DNA of 64,000 bases from Phymatolithon calcareum. Its lineage: Eukaryota > Rhodophyta > Florideophyceae > Hapalidiales. The notes beneath the pieces were generated by a model, which was not told the DNA's origin, did no database searches, and saw nothing but the letters and a program-made list of their open reading frames with translations. Within the stretch, counting starts at the first letter, position 1, and every line of letters starts with the position of its first letter. The position numbers and the translations under genes are program-made. Shown one piece after another: positions 10,281 to 21,793 of the stretch. Location of the stretch: assembly GCA_977006965.1 (NCBI GenBank), contig OZ345375.1, positions 1,612,001 through 1,676,000 on the forward strand, in the 5' to 3' direction.

Positions 10281-11332
10281 TAGATACCCTTACAGTACAG
10301 TAAAGCCTAAAACAAAGCAAAGCCTCGTTGCCAGAGCCCTCACGTCCTACGGCGTTTCCGTCTTTTACCATTTCCGAAGTCGACTTTCCTCGCCCGATTG
10401 CTGCAGTGCGGTCCGCCTGAGCGACCTCTATGCATGGGAACTGTGCATCTTGGGGTTCATCATCAATGGCCCCTTTGGCCGTCCGCCTTCGTAAGAGGCA
10501 CAGAGTTCATCCAATGTCGCTCTGCAAAATGTGCTGTACGACCAACTGCCGGCAATTGTGAGCTCAATTTCAAAGCAATTTTCAAATCCACGCCCCAAGG
10601 CAATGAGCCCTGCGCTGTCTTCAAAGGTACTGCTTTCGGCAACGGGGCCCTAAGGACGATTTCAGTAGAAATGAATTTTTTTGCTTGCGATGCATTTTGA
10701 GTTCATGCTCTGCAGTAATATACTGGGAGTTTGTAAGCGTTTTGTCAGCGTTAGTTTCTGTTCTCGTTTGTACATATATCTAAATGCGTTGATCTTAAAT
10801 CTGGCTTGGGAAGGATCGTGGCCCGACCTGTGCTGTACTGAACAAGAAGAAGAAGAAGAAAGGTAGATTTTTACTTAGAACTTACCAACGCATCTGCTGA
10901 CGCTTGGGGCAACTTTCCTAGTGCCAAGAGGTTTTGGCTCATTCTGTCTAAAGAAGAGTTCCTTTATTTTGGTGCAACTCGATTCCGTGGACTACGAAAC
11001 CCAACCTCTGGTCTTGTGCGGTACTGAAGGTGATTTCCCTTCTCACATAGCATCCATCGCAAATGTGGCGCTCCCCTTTAGAGAGTGATTATGCATCCGG
11101 CTCCTCACCTGAAACTGCTGCTTTTAAAAAAGGAAGAGAAATATATCAGATGTAAACATATGCCTTTATCAATTCTACCATCAACTATCTTCAGACTAGA
11201 TATACCAATATAGAGATTTTTGAAAATCTACATGAGGTTGCGATGTACTGTGAAGGCCAAGCTCAGATATAAAGATTTGAAGCGTTCAACAAGTTGAAAT
11301 TTTCCATGAATCAGTTTCGGTTTTGTTTTGCG
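10281..11332. other. Gene-free stretch; start of duplicated MYND segment
   Basis: From about 10796 the sequence matches the second copy of the MYND segment at about 25240. A block of about 186 bp present only here (10843-11028 region) is flanked by near-identical 14-mers (TGTGCTGTACTGAA at 10829-10842 and TGTGCGGTACTGAA at 11015-11028) and contains an (AAG)n run. This is an insertion here or a repeat-mediated deletion in the other copy. Before 10796 I see only short frames. Confidence 0.6.
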
Positions 11333-12660
11333 TTAGTCCTCATGAGTTTCGATCCAGTCCTGCACACGAGTGAAAGCCCCGGGAGTGGATTGAAAAAAAG
11401 AACGACTATCCTGAACGATTCGAGCAGCGTACTCGGGGATCGATGCAAGACTCTCATTGTTCAGTAGAGCCTGTAGATCGCGCCTTCCGATTTGCGTCAT
11501 CAGCTGATCCGCAAGGACATTCTGGCGAGCGATCCGATCGGCAATGAGAGTCTCTTCGCCAATTATGCGATGCTTCATCTTGTGGATGATCTTATCCTGT
11601 CCTTGAAACACCTTGCTTGACGAAGATTCCAGAAGTGCCATGAACTCCAGCTTACGAGCGTCGAGCTCGGCGAACGTGCGGAGTTTCACGATTAGAAGAG
11701 ACACGAGAAACGCGAAAGGAATGTCATCCATATGAAGCTCCATATCCGAGATGATGTCATCGTACCGAATGTCCTTGACAACAGGCACCTCCGAAAACGC
11801 ACTGCGAGCAACTTCCGGACGGAGGTAGTGTTTAGCGAAAGACACGACTTTGTCGTCAGTACCAAGGTGGAGGATCGTGAACGGGATAGAGTACCCGCTG
11901 AACTGACTGTCGAACTTGTCCAGGCGGAGCAGTTCGAGCTGGTTCTTGAGGACACAACGCCACGCGTCGACAGTCGCGTTCTTCGTGGCGATTGCGATGA
12001 GAGCGCGGATACGCAACGCGTGAACACGGTAGAACGAGTACTTATCAAGCTTCGATTCCAGCTCCTTCTCCAATCGGCCAACGGACTTGCAATCGGCGGT
12101 GTGATTCTTGAAGTCGGCGAGCTGGCACTGCCGAGAGCAGTACTTTGTGCACTTGCAACGGGCACACCGCTTGAGGTCATTGCGGGCGTCGCAATGACCG
12201 CACTTGACGGGAATGAGATCGGGGGAGGCCATGATGGGATGCGCAGGGGACGGTGGAGATGGTGAGGATGGTGGAGTGGAATGGCCGATCGGGCGAGGGC
12301 AGTGGAGGTGTTAAATAGGCAATGAGCTGGAGGGCTCGTGAGGACACCGCCGGATCGCCGGACAATAGCTGGAGTACAATTGGATGACGCCAGGTTCAGA
12401 TGTGTAGAATTCAGAATAAAATTTGCAGAATTGTCGGTAATGCTACTGCACCGTGTGATGCGAAGCTGTAATTGGGACACGTTTTTACCTTCATGATCGA
12501 GAAGGAAATAGATTGGTGTGCTGGCACGTGTGCAATCAATGGGACGGACAGACTCGTGCCTCTGCTCTGTTCCACACCGGCACTGTAAGGTCCACTTGGA
12601 GTGATTGGACGTAAATCTGATCCGCACGGGTGTCTAAGGGACTGAACTGGACGAATATTT
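10796..12660. repeat. Segmental duplication, MYND unit copy 1
   Basis: This block matches 25240-26935 almost base for base from the 3' flank through the gene and about 430 bp upstream of its start. Divergence rises at the outer ends. The upstream end also resembles the dispersed repeats at 13980-14230 and 29090-29480, so the gene may travel with a repeat family. Confidence 0.85.
11333..12232 (-). CDS. MYND zinc-finger protein, copy 1
   Basis: A 299-residue single-exon protein. An N-terminal MYND zinc finger has ligands at Cys11, Cys14, Cys23, Cys26, Cys32, Cys36, His44 and Cys48. MYND fingers bind short proline-rich peptides and are found in transcriptional corepressors and SMYD methyltransferases. 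No SET domain follows. The remaining 250 residues are helical and unrecognised, with EELDARKLEF-like charged segments and a conserved-looking C-terminus (AFTRVQDWIETHED). The second copy at 25592-26491 differs at only two residues that I can find (Ile/Leu in the IPFT-x-LHLG segment, and Ile/Met in DDI-x-SDMELH). Near identity including flanks points to a recent segmental duplication. MYND genes are often lineage-expanded, so an accessory regulatory role is likely but unproven. Confidence 0.85.
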   Translation of the reverse strand: MASPDLIPVKCGHCDARNDLKRCARCKCTKYCSRQCQLADFKNHTADCKSVGRLEKELESKLDKYSFYRVHALRIRALIAIATKNATVDAWRCVLKNQLELLRLDKFDSQFSGYSIPFTILHLGTDDKVVSFAKHYLRPEVARSAFSEVPVVKDIRYDDIISDMELHMDDIPFAFLVSLLIVKLRTFAELDARKLEFMALLESSSSKVFQGQDKIIHKMKHRIIGEETLIADRIARQNVLADQLMTQIGRRDLQALLNNESLASIPEYAARIVQDSRSFFQSTPGAFTRVQDWIETHED

Positions 12661-12809
12661 TGAAAACGAATTTTAGAATGTAGCTGATAGAGGGTGACTC
12701 CATTTTAGAAGGATTCCAGATCTGGAATAGTTTTGGATCAAATAGGGTGATCGGATATCAGAAGTAATTTGCACTCATGCATGTATGTTTATGCTATTAG
12801 CAGTCTATC

Positions 12810-12890
12810 GAAAACAACGAGAAGCTGCCCTGTTACTCAATTTGAGGCTTTGGGAGCTTTTAAAAATAAATCAACATATATCCCCCTCTA
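12810..12890 (+). repeat. 80-bp dispersed repeat, copy 1
   Basis: It matches 17515-17594: GAGAAGCTGCCCTGTTACT, a TTGAGGCTTTGGGAGCTTTT block, and AATCAACATATATCCCCC follow in the same order with few changes. The GGGAGCTTTTAAAAATAAA part resembles the LINE 3' UTR tails elsewhere in the window, so it may be a tail of a related subfamily. Confidence 0.75.
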
Positions 12891-13979
12891 TGATGAAGCA
12901 CTTTTTTACTTTCGAGCACTACTCCATCCCATAATAGTAGAGGCGACTATAGTTATAAACTCACCAGAAAGAGTACGCGGAAAAGGATCTTCAGCTTGGC
13001 TCTCTGTTTGGACTGCTAACTTCGTCCGATGCTAAGCCTCTCCCGCTGTGCGTCTGAAACAGAGTAGACGTCGTGTTGCTATGACTGGGGGTTCTCAAAG
13101 TGTCTCTGGCTTTATCACCATTTCCTCACTGATTCACACCGCACAGGTTGCTGGCATGCTTTCAATTTTGACCTCACGAGTGATTGCGAATCCCTGCGGC
13201 CCTGTGTCCGCGATACACATTACAAACGCAAAGTCGGCTATACCTCGCTTTGCCTATTGCACGACGTTTGCTCGTGGCCCAAAAAGGACTTCCAGTCAAC
13301 TGTACTGTAGCTTGTTCATGGTGTACTTGTCTTCCGTAACAGGTCATTGTATTTGCCGATCCTTAGAGTGAATTTCTGCACTTTGAAGGCTATTCTCATG
13401 CAAGAAAGTTATGATTTGACTGCAGCTCCATGCCATGTTTGGCTGTGCTTTATTACAGCTTAAATGTTTTGAAGCACTTCAAACTTTCCGGCTCTAGAAC
13501 TCTGGGTTTTTCAGGGAACGCGACAAATTTTTCTCCAGGCACGAAGCAGTGACGAAGTCTTTGCCTGACGGCGCAATGGCCTAAGAATTAAGGGTTGTCC
13601 ATTTCGGGATCCTCGCTTTCCAGTACGGGTGCAAGCCTCAAATATAATATCTTTCACTGCAAGAACACGAGCTGCCCTTCATATTTTCAAATTTTTCGAT
13701 AAGTCAAACCTTGGGGCGTATCGCACAGAGCAAGCTAACCTTGGAACGCAATGCACATAGCGGCAATGAATTGATTGGTAAGGAACATGTTACTTTGTTT
13801 CAAGAAGTGAGAATGAGTCAATTCCAAAATTGAAATAGCTCTCTCGCTTGTCAGGAAATGCAGAATGAGCTGACGCATAGTTGTGCATCTTCCACCGATG
13901 ATTGATCAGTATCTAGTACTGGAAGGCGCTAACGTCATCGATGATCCCCAAGTCCCAGAGACATAGTAGTCCTGAGCTG
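12891..13979. other. Gene-free stretch
   Basis: Short unsupported frames only. I see no domain or RNA signature. Confidence 0.4.
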
Positions 13980-14230
13980 GCGAGCTCGTAAATAGCGTTG
14001 GGAGATCGCGGATGCTAGAGTAACGAGGACACATTTTACACTCTGGACTGAGGAGCAAATAGATTGATCTACTGACCGGCGCGTGGGATGGACAGACTCG
14101 CGTGTCAGCTTTATTCCACACAGCGGTGCTGTAAGGTCCACTTTATTTGGATTAGGCAAGTATCTGATACATACTGGTGTTTATAGATATCGACATGAAC
14201 TGGATTGGATATTTTAAAAACGAAATCCAA
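13980..14230. repeat. Dispersed repeat related to the MYND upstream flank
   Basis: Segments such as GGACAGACTCG, TTCCACAC-GC-GTGCTGTA and GGTCCACTT occur here in the same order as at 12560-12600 and 26800-26870. A more diverged relative lies at 29375-29450. This is a medium-copy repeat rather than unique DNA. Confidence 0.55.
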
Positions 14231-14234
14231 ACAT

Positions 14235-14272
14235 GGTAGAAGTTAGTTCTTTAAAAAGAACTAATTTCTACC
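14235..14272. repeat. Hairpin, 18-bp arms, 2-nt loop
   Basis: The arms 14235-14252 and 14255-14272 pair with one mismatch. It lies at the edge of the dispersed repeat just before it. Confidence 0.85.
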
Positions 14273-14389
14273 ACGGGAAATTGTAAGTTTTTATTTTAGA
14301 AGCCGTCAACACCAGAATCGCGGAAACCAGAGCAGCTTCCCGTGTACTACTGTCACATTGAGAAAGAATAGAAGGAAGGACGATCTGTG

Positions 14390-14526
14390 AGATCCAAACT
14401 TTCCCCACTGCATCTGGCAGGCGGTAGGTTTCGACGGTCTACGCACTGGACGTTAGCAACTGAGGAATCCTTTCCCGTATATTCGTAAGACCGTGAGGCT
14501 TTTAAATAAACTTCAGTTGAAAAAAA
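14390..14526 (+). mobile_element. LINE 3' UTR fragment (plus)
   Basis: The order GGTCTACGCACTGGA, GTTAGCAACTGAGGAA, CCGTATATTCGTAAGAC, GTGAGGCTTTTAAATAAAC and then an A-run matches copies at 18671-18800, 22885-23020 and 63678-63780. The AATAAA followed by an A-run marks a polyadenylated retroposed 3' end. No target-site duplication found for this copy. Confidence 0.75.
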
Positions 14527-14579
14527 CTATCATTTCTGCCGTCATTATAATTTCTAGATCTAATAGTCTGCCCATCGCC

Positions 14580-17460
14580 CGTATTGTCTCGTCCTCGGTC
14601 TTTCGGTTGAGTTGCGGTCATGTGAGGTTGCACTGTATGGTCTCGAGCCTCTTCTCAGCTACTTCACAGAAGCGCTCTACACAGGAAGAGGTTTTCCGTG
14701 GGGGAAGCGTCCGAAGTACCATATCACTGCCAGCATTCTGTGTTTTTGCGATTTGAATAGCACGGTCGAGATGACGCGCTCTTTCATGTCCACTGGTATT
14801 TTTCACTTTAATCCTTCCTTTGCTTGTCCCCAGGCTTTGGTAAGACGGAGATTATCTTCCTTGGTCTTCACCTTCCCTCGCTCAGCCCGGTCGGCCTACT
14901 CGCTGAGCAGATCGTGTTGTTTCATGTACGAAGAATCCCTTTCTGCGTAGCGAAGGTCTTCGGCTTTGCCTTTTGCTCTTTCTGAATTTCAAGTTTCTCC
15001 TTCAGTAGTCGCACAGCGAAGTGTTCGCCCAATTGTGTCCTTCTAATTTCTGGGGGCGTGATTTTGCATAGCGTCGTCATTCTGTTTTGGAGGCGGAATG
15101 CAAAGCGTCCTAGGATGACGCAGTAAAACATACCTTCTGCCTGGATGATTTGAGCATGGAAGGATCTCGTCCACGGGGTAAGGTGCAAAGCGTACTCCCA
15201 CCTGCATTGTACGAGGGCCTTGTAGATTGTTATGTTCTTCGTTGTATGTAGCCCTTGGCACCCATTACAATATCTCGAAGGTCCAAGTTGATTCCCTTCG
15301 CTTTCGAGATTCGTTTCAGCTTTCCGTGTTCGGTCGACAAACAGGATCGCGAGGTACTTTGACATATGCCAGGGAGCCTTCTCGACCTTTTCGTAAAATG
15401 TGTCCACGAACGTGTTGTAGAGGCGCGGGCTTAGCGGGGAGCCCTGCGGGACTCCACGGTCAATCAGAAACCACGTTCGCAGTCCAGACCCATGACAGTT
15501 TCAGTAGGTATTTGAACATCCCAGCTATATCCCGCGGTGGACATTTGTGAACTCGGCGCATCAAGATAGTACGCGGGAAGCGGACGTAGACGGACGATAG
15601 AACTAGGACGGCGACGAAGCGGTGACCTCTTTTGATCGTGCTTGTTGGCCTCAGAATCGCGAGTTGAGTCCCTTTGTTCTTCTGGAATCCCAATTGGAAT
15701 CGATGGAATTTGCAACGTTGTCGAATTGCAGAGTCCATCGTCGCATCGATGATTTTTCTGACCTGACTTAATAGCGAAAGGGCTTGTAGTTTCCTGGCAC
15801 ATACACTGGCCCTTTTTGTGAATCGGGACTGGCGTTGCTCGACGCCAATCTGTCGGCATACATTTGAGCCTACCGCATACCTTCCACATGCATCCAAGTA
15901 GTTCGCTGCTCATAGTTGGGTTTGCTTGTAGCATTTCGACTCCGATATTGTCTGGTCCCAGTGCTTTTCTACGGGGCTCAAAGTAGCGCCTTCTTGATGC
16001 CTTCTAGGATGGCTTTGGTGACAGTGAACCGGTGCAAGGTGGCTTCCACGCCGTATACGCTTTGCAGACGTTTGCTATGTGGGCTGTGAACAAACATGGG
16101 TCCACCGGAGCTCCGAATACGGGATTGATACCTCCTCTCTTGCTCTTGCGTTTCAGTATTCTGCTTAGTGTAGTCGTAGCCTGGCGCGGGGATTGACCGT
16201 CTATATCTTGCACGAACGTGTGGTATTGACAGTTCTTCACTTTCCGAACTGTGGCCCGCATTTCGTTCGGGAATTTGACTTTTTTTTGGAAAATGCTTTC
16301 TTCCCGATGAGACTCGCAAGGCAGTGCTTATTTCTGAATTATCTTCTACTTAGGTTACGGCAGGGCGTTATTTCTGCTAGGTAATTAGCAAAGCACTCCT
16401 TCTTCTCTTCTTGCCGCTCGAAATACGATTCGATACCACCCGGAGCAAACGCGGTGGTTCCACGATTCGCGAGTCCACGTGGACGGCCAGAAGGAATTTG
16501 AGATAGGCTGACATGTCGTCTAGGTTCTTGGTTCGCGTCGTTTTTTGGTCTAATCTGGTTCGTTCTTTTGTCTTATTGTCCAGCGCTTGCGTCCAGAACG
16601 GCTTGTATCGGGGCGGGCGTCCCCGCTTATTTCTTCAAGGCTTTGTGAGCAGGCGTCGGAACTGCTCGTACCTCGCATCAAGCTTCCCTTAGTTTTTGCA
16701 GGATTTCAGCTGGTCCATCACTTCGGGTACCCAGCCTACCATTGCGTCAGACGCAGTTTTGGAACGTTCTACGCTCTTTCTCGTGGTCACCGATACGAGG
16801 AACTCGACTTACGCGGGGTTGGGTATTGTATAATCAACCCTCGAGGTCACCAGGATGTGTCCACCTTTCATCTATCCCACATAAAATTTGGCGTTTCGAC
16901 TCTTGACGCATCCATCGACTTTAACAAGAAGATGTGAAGGAATGTGACCCCCGTTGCTGCGCGTATTCGCCAATTACCGACGATCGCCCATCGGACTAAG
17001 TGTCGTTATCTGGTTTTCGATTTAGAGTCCCAATGTTGATGCCGCGCATTCAGGACATCCATGAGGATGGAATTCCCTCTGCAATAGGTGTGAGCTATAT
17101 CGAGGCATCATTTGACGGAAGTGGATATGTACGCCACCGCTGCATTGATTCCTGCAGTTTCTGTGGTAACCAGTTGGACGGTGGGTGTGGCGTGTTGGTA
17201 GGTGACTTTGGAAGCGATTACTAATTTCTATCCAGTTTCTAGTGTGGTGCATATGAGTAAGAGTTGCCACCGTGGAGCAGACAAGAAAGAGATCACAATT
17301 GCAGTCATAATATGCGGATCAGATTGAAGCTTAACCGTCTGCGGCGACCTCAAGCGCAGGCTGTTGGCAGCATATCGGCGCAGCACGCAAACAGAATCCC
17401 CAGTGTCCTTCGTTAAAAAAAAGGAATATGAATGCAAAAGACTTACTCGGGACCTCACAG
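14580..17460 (-). pseudogene. Degenerate LINE ORF2 (endonuclease-RT), multiple breaks
   Basis: Read on the minus strand from about 17460 down, the frames give an apurinic-endonuclease-like region (IASKVTYQHATPTVQLVTTE; RGHQDVSTFH on the shadow strand). Next comes a linker (RGRPPRYKPFWTQALDNKTK) and then reverse transcriptase blocks: KALGPDNIGVEML, WRRATPVPIHKKGQ, FQLGFQKNKGTQLAI and GVPQGSPLSPRLYN just above 15407. The thumb/C-terminal part (YKALVQCRWEYALHLTPWT) is shared with the copy ending at 61660, and KHRMLAVIWYFGRFP appears near 14720. Several stops and frameshifts separate these blocks, and the usual FADD catalytic box is altered to a LFVDRT-like string. The element is dead. Family: non-LTR retrotransposon with AP endonuclease. 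Exact ends are uncertain. Confidence 0.8.
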
Positions 17461-17514
17461 GGAGAGAAATTCGGATTAAGGAGATATTAGAAGGATAGTA
17501 GAGAGATGAGTATG

Positions 17515-17594
17515 GAAAACAGCGAGAAGCTGCCCTGTTACTTAAAATTGAGGCTTTGGGAGCTTTTAAAAGAAATCAACATATATCCCCCTAT
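17515..17594 (+). repeat. 80-bp dispersed repeat, copy 2
   Basis: It matches 12810-12890 in the same orientation with a few substitutions and single-base indels. Confidence 0.75.
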
Positions 17595-18658
17595 CGTAGC
17601 GCCGATGCCAATGATAACCACGTTGGCCGTCTGAAAATTGCGCCTGGTTACAGAAGCAGTAAAATTGTCGAGTCGACTACAGTTTTGACATGGATACGAG
17701 TAGACTTCCAGGCCGTCGCGTTGTTCTCTAGGCACACGTCATACTGGGGAGAGAGTCAACATGTATTTGCTGGTAGTTCTGGAACTGTTCCGGGCACTGT
17801 TGTTCTACCATCTTTGTTCCAATCATGGACGTCCAAGTTGTTTCTCGAATGCTTTTTGGCCAGCGGAGGTCATGATCTGTATCTATGGAAGCAGATCACC
17901 ACCCTTGGCAGCTAATCATGGGCTACTCCGCAATTTACCGGTTTTTGTTCCCGGTGTGACTGAAATACATCATGGCCAGAAGGTCGCAAGATAATGGAGG
18001 AGGCAGAGAAACGACCGTCCAGGAGATCTCTCTAGGAAGAATGAGATGGAACAGGAAAAAATATACTCTAGAAGAATCCACTTCTCGGCAACGACAAAGA
18101 TACACGGATCTCTCAAGCAAATCGAGGCCAAAATAGAAAACAATCGCATAATGGTTCATGGGAAGATTTCCACGGAATCCAACGCTACTGCAAGAAGAGC
18201 TGGAACCTCTGGGAAGATGATGCACGACCCCATTGAAGCAATAAATGCTAAAGCCAGTGTGGAAAAGCGAGGAAGCAAAGAGAGTAGCTAGGGCTATCGA
18301 TAGAATTCTGAAGCATTCGGAAATAGATCAAGAATGACGTGAGCAGAAGTCAATTCGACATTTGGTCTCAAGTTTGATTGCCAGTCTTCTTTAGAATAAA
18401 CGACAACGCTTCGATATCGATGCCATTTTTCCAAGCCGACACCGAACATTTCCGTGACTTTCGACAAGCATTCTCTTCACTTCAGTTCTGATGCAGGTGC
18501 CACTCCGTTTATCCTCTATTGGGCGGCAGCCAATTGCTTCTACTGCTCAAGACCCTCAATTTTCTCCTTCCAGAGTGCATGCAGAGTATAATGCCACCCA
18601 CAGCGAAGCTCTGAGGTCATGGTGAATATAGGAGTTCCTGACAAGAAATTTCACACGA
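17595..18658. other. Gene-free stretch
   Basis: Frames of up to about 119 codons occur near 17556-17915 but show no domain. They could be further decayed retroelement sequence. Confidence 0.35.
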
Positions 18659-18670
18659 GGTTCACATAGA

Positions 18671-18800
18671 CTTTTTTTTCAATTGAACTTTATTTGAAAG
18701 CCTCACAATCTTACGAATATACGGGAAAGGCTTCCTCAGTTGCTACCTTCCAGTGCGTAGACTGTTGAAACCTACCGTCTGTCATAGGCGGTGGAGAAAG
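18671..18800 (-). mobile_element. LINE 3' UTR insertion with target-site duplication
   Basis: This is a 5'-truncated copy of the LINE tail in minus orientation. A T-run on the plus strand at its left end corresponds to the poly(A) tail. Exact 12-bp duplications GGTTCACATAGA flank it at 18659-18670 and 18801-18812, as expected for target-primed reverse transcription. Confidence 0.9.
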
Positions 18801-18884
18801 GGTTCACATAGAGTGTGTTTAGATACAGAGTCAATTCTATGTCCTGAAGAACGATGCCGCTGATGAACTCGCCGGCGGGGAGCT

Positions 18885-19345
18885 TTGGACTCGAGTCTGG
18901 TGTCGCATCAAGAGATGCCTCTGACTTTGGAAGTGACGCGATCCACTATCAAACCGCCCTTTAGAAGAATTCAAGTGACCCTTCCTGCGCTTCCGAAAGA
19001 TCTACACCTCTCCCAGAGACATGCAGAGGTGATACTCCACCAGCTCATAGTGAATTGCTGTCTGATTGTGAAATGCTTTCACCATGGACATAGCGAGGAT
19101 GAACCGCTACTCAACCACCCAATGTGCAAGGTGTTCCCGTATGGCGCCAAGGAGACAGTGAAGCACCTAATTCTACGCTGCTCTGGTCGGACTGCATCTG
19201 GACGTCAATTCGTCAGAAGGATGGGTAGCAAAACAGTAACGATCTGTGCAGGGAGAGATCCATAGAAATACTTCAACTTTTGAAAAATGACAACTTGCTC
19301 TAGGGTAAGTTCTGGCATTAAATTAAGGCGTCCTGCAATAAAGAA
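18885..19345 (+). pseudogene. C-terminal remnant of a second LINE type
   Basis: A frame at 18885-19265 ends with a spaced Cys/His pattern (MCKVFPYGAKETVKHLILRC), typical of the zinc-knuckle end of LINE ORF2 proteins; one expected Cys is missing. It is followed near 19335 by CAATAAAGAAAGAAAG, an (AAAG)n-like retroelement tail. This differs from the LINE family with the GRFP motif. The 5' part is absent. Confidence 0.6.
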
Positions 19346-21568
19346 AGAAAGATCTTGTTAGTTCCGTCAAGAGAGCATGAAAGCAAGTATGCAAAGCTCC
19401 ATGGGAAGAGGTGTGTTTTCTACGGCACCACCAACGCCATTATGAAACAAGTTTTCCAAGTTGATCATTGCATATTAATCCACTTACTTCAGCGCGCGCA
19501 AGAGGAGTAATACATTCAGGAGTCTTTAATCTTCATCTTGTCAGATCGAAGTACTTTTAACCCTAAACACATACTTTGATTCTAAGCTTCTTACTTGGCC
19601 ACTTCATCTGAAGTTATAGACCGAGACTAAATTGGCAGGCGTTCAGGTTCAGAGGAACCTACTATCCACAGGAGAAGTTTCTTGGTATGTTGACGCCGAG
19701 GCTAATGCTGCTACGAATGGTTCGAGGGCGATGAGTAGAGAGTAGAAGTAATGTCCCATGATTCAAAAGCTTCATCGGTGCGCTTGGCATACAATCTAGG
19801 ATGTACGGTTGTATGACGCGGAGTCTCAGGATTACCCTGTGCAACTGATGTTGACGCGAGTGAGAAGAGAAAACCTATGGGAGCCGAGCTACTTTGGCTA
19901 TCTGGAAATGATGTTCCCGATCTGTTCTCTAGGTGAATCAATATAGAGGAACCTAGATCAATCGTAAATCGGCGATGAAAACAAATCGCTGAGAGCTTTC
20001 CACCCCCGAAGAGGAGCTCAGTGGGTGTACTAGAAAAGACGGACTTGGTACTTTCTGGACACATTATAGTCCTCTATCTTCAATTTTTCACCGAACACGA
20101 TGGAAGAATTGTTCTCCATCGTGCAGTGTGCAAAAGAAGCTTTTCCGGGCGAAAAAAGGTGTTACGCTTAGTTTATCGGAAACTCCTATGTAATTAATCA
20201 GTTGAATAGGCACCACGGCAGCATAAACAGACCTATGTTTTGTTGTAAATGGATTCCGCCCTGAGCAGTGTGCCGCAAGGCTCAAGGAAGCTGGGAGAGA
20301 AGACCATGAGATGAAAGAAGGTAACGAGATGACCAGCAACCGTGAGCATCCTAAATGGTTTCGAACCCGGGCATCCTTTTTGAAGGACAGCGGCTGAATA
20401 TTTGCTGCGTAGAGATACGGATGTTAAGCTCCCAGAAGGTCTGCGCCCTGTGCAGCTTTGACAGCCGCTTTGGCATCAAGTACCACTCGTATCTGCTAAA
20501 GTCTACAGTTGCCGTAAGGATGTGGAGTTGTTCTAGGACAACTTCAAAAACCGGCAATAATGAAGAAGCAGTCCTATTTATGTGCTTACACCTCTAAAGA
20601 AAGAAAAACTATTCCCCAATAAAGCAAAGTGGAATCCTTACGGGAACTTTGTACAGAAATTTTGAATCCTTTCGGCATCTCTCATACCATTGCTCGCGTA
20701 CCGTGCAAGCACTACTTGTGAGAGACGCTTATTCTTAATCACAATTCTGAAGATTGACAAGCTGTTACAGCAAAGCTTGAGGCGCTCATCTTAAGTAGGA
20801 GCGATCTTTCGGCAATAAATAATGAAATAAAGAAACGAGAACTACTTTTTGTTTGATCAGATACGATCAGGAACTTCTGCGTACCGCTTTTATTTTTCAA
20901 GATTCTATATCTTCTTCTTTTCGAGTTGGCACTAAACAAATGCCGTTGCATACTTAGTTGGGAGTGCATGATGTTTCCAAAACCGTCTTCTGTTGACTTG
21001 CATGTCGGATCTGCCAGATTGTCAGGCTCACAGAAAGTTATAAAATGAAAAGTGTGCACTTTGTTCGATAGAAGTTTATTTTGTGATAGCGATGCAGGTT
21101 TGGAGACTGCCTGCCTTTGACAGACTTGAATAAGATCTGCGGTTTTATTGGAAACATAAAACCGTAATTTGGGCAACTTAGCCTACGGCGTCCAACGGTC
21201 TAGCTCCCCAGAGACGGCGAACTGTGTCGCGCTTCTCCTTACTAGACTTTCTGGACATCGTCCTCTAACTCTTAGGAACGTCCTCCCGGACAAGCACCGC
21301 TTACCGGAGAACAGGATTGCCGTAGTTCTAGCCGTGCGGTAGATTGACTACTACTACAAAACTCTATGAAGGGTGTGAGGGTGGTCAACAAAAAATGCGG
21401 GCTGCCATCTCGAAAAGCTCAACTTTCAACATTCCGCCGAGAAATCAGATGTCACACGAGTCCTTGTGGGAAACGGACAGTCAGTAAACCACAGAGCTCC
21501 TTACGATGCTCGCTGCCTTACGCGCAGTTCACGTCTCGGCTCAGGCACGTTCCGAAGTGCGTGCCTCC
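19346..21568. other. Gene-free stretch
   Basis: Frames at 19711-20064 and 20739-21176 (both minus) are open for 117-145 codons but carry no recognisable domain. I treat them as chance. Confidence 0.35.
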
Positions 21569-21582
21569 GTGTGAACGCGTCT

Positions 21583-21779
21583 TTTTTTGCAACTGTTTAT
21601 TTATTTATTTGAAATCCTTCATTAACACTCCTAAGACTGAACAGGAGCAGCTTTTCGTAACTTGCTCATTCTAGTATATCGCCTGGTCCCTAATACAGGG
21701 ACTCGTCGTTCTCCATATTGTCAATTATGGTGACGCTGTAGAGTAGTATGGAGTCTAATGCCTTTTCCGTTCATAACAT
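21583..21779 (-). mobile_element. LINE 3' end insertion with 14-bp target-site duplication
   Basis: Read on the minus strand, the last codons of the LINE ORF2 are visible (EKALDSILLYSVTIIDNMEN then DESLY and a stop near 21691). They closely parallel the end of the copy at 51607 (MENEEGLY). A T-run after 21582 is the poly(A) tail. Exact duplications GTGTGAACGCGTCT at 21569-21582 and 21780-21793 flank it flush on both sides. Confidence 0.9.
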
Positions 21780-21793
21780 GTGTGAACGCGTCT

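Noticed and set aside
11732-12265. 177-codon plus frame over the MYND gene (and its twin at 25991-26524)
   Set aside because: Antisense to the MYND coding region; the long open shadow reflects GC-rich codon use. The 311/322-codon minus frames there are also shadows.
16318-16560. First read as the 3' end of a SINE because of similarity to 62985-63133 with an AATAAA
   Set aside because: Similarity continues past the AATAAA and lies within the LINE between endonuclease and RT; both are internal LINE sequence.
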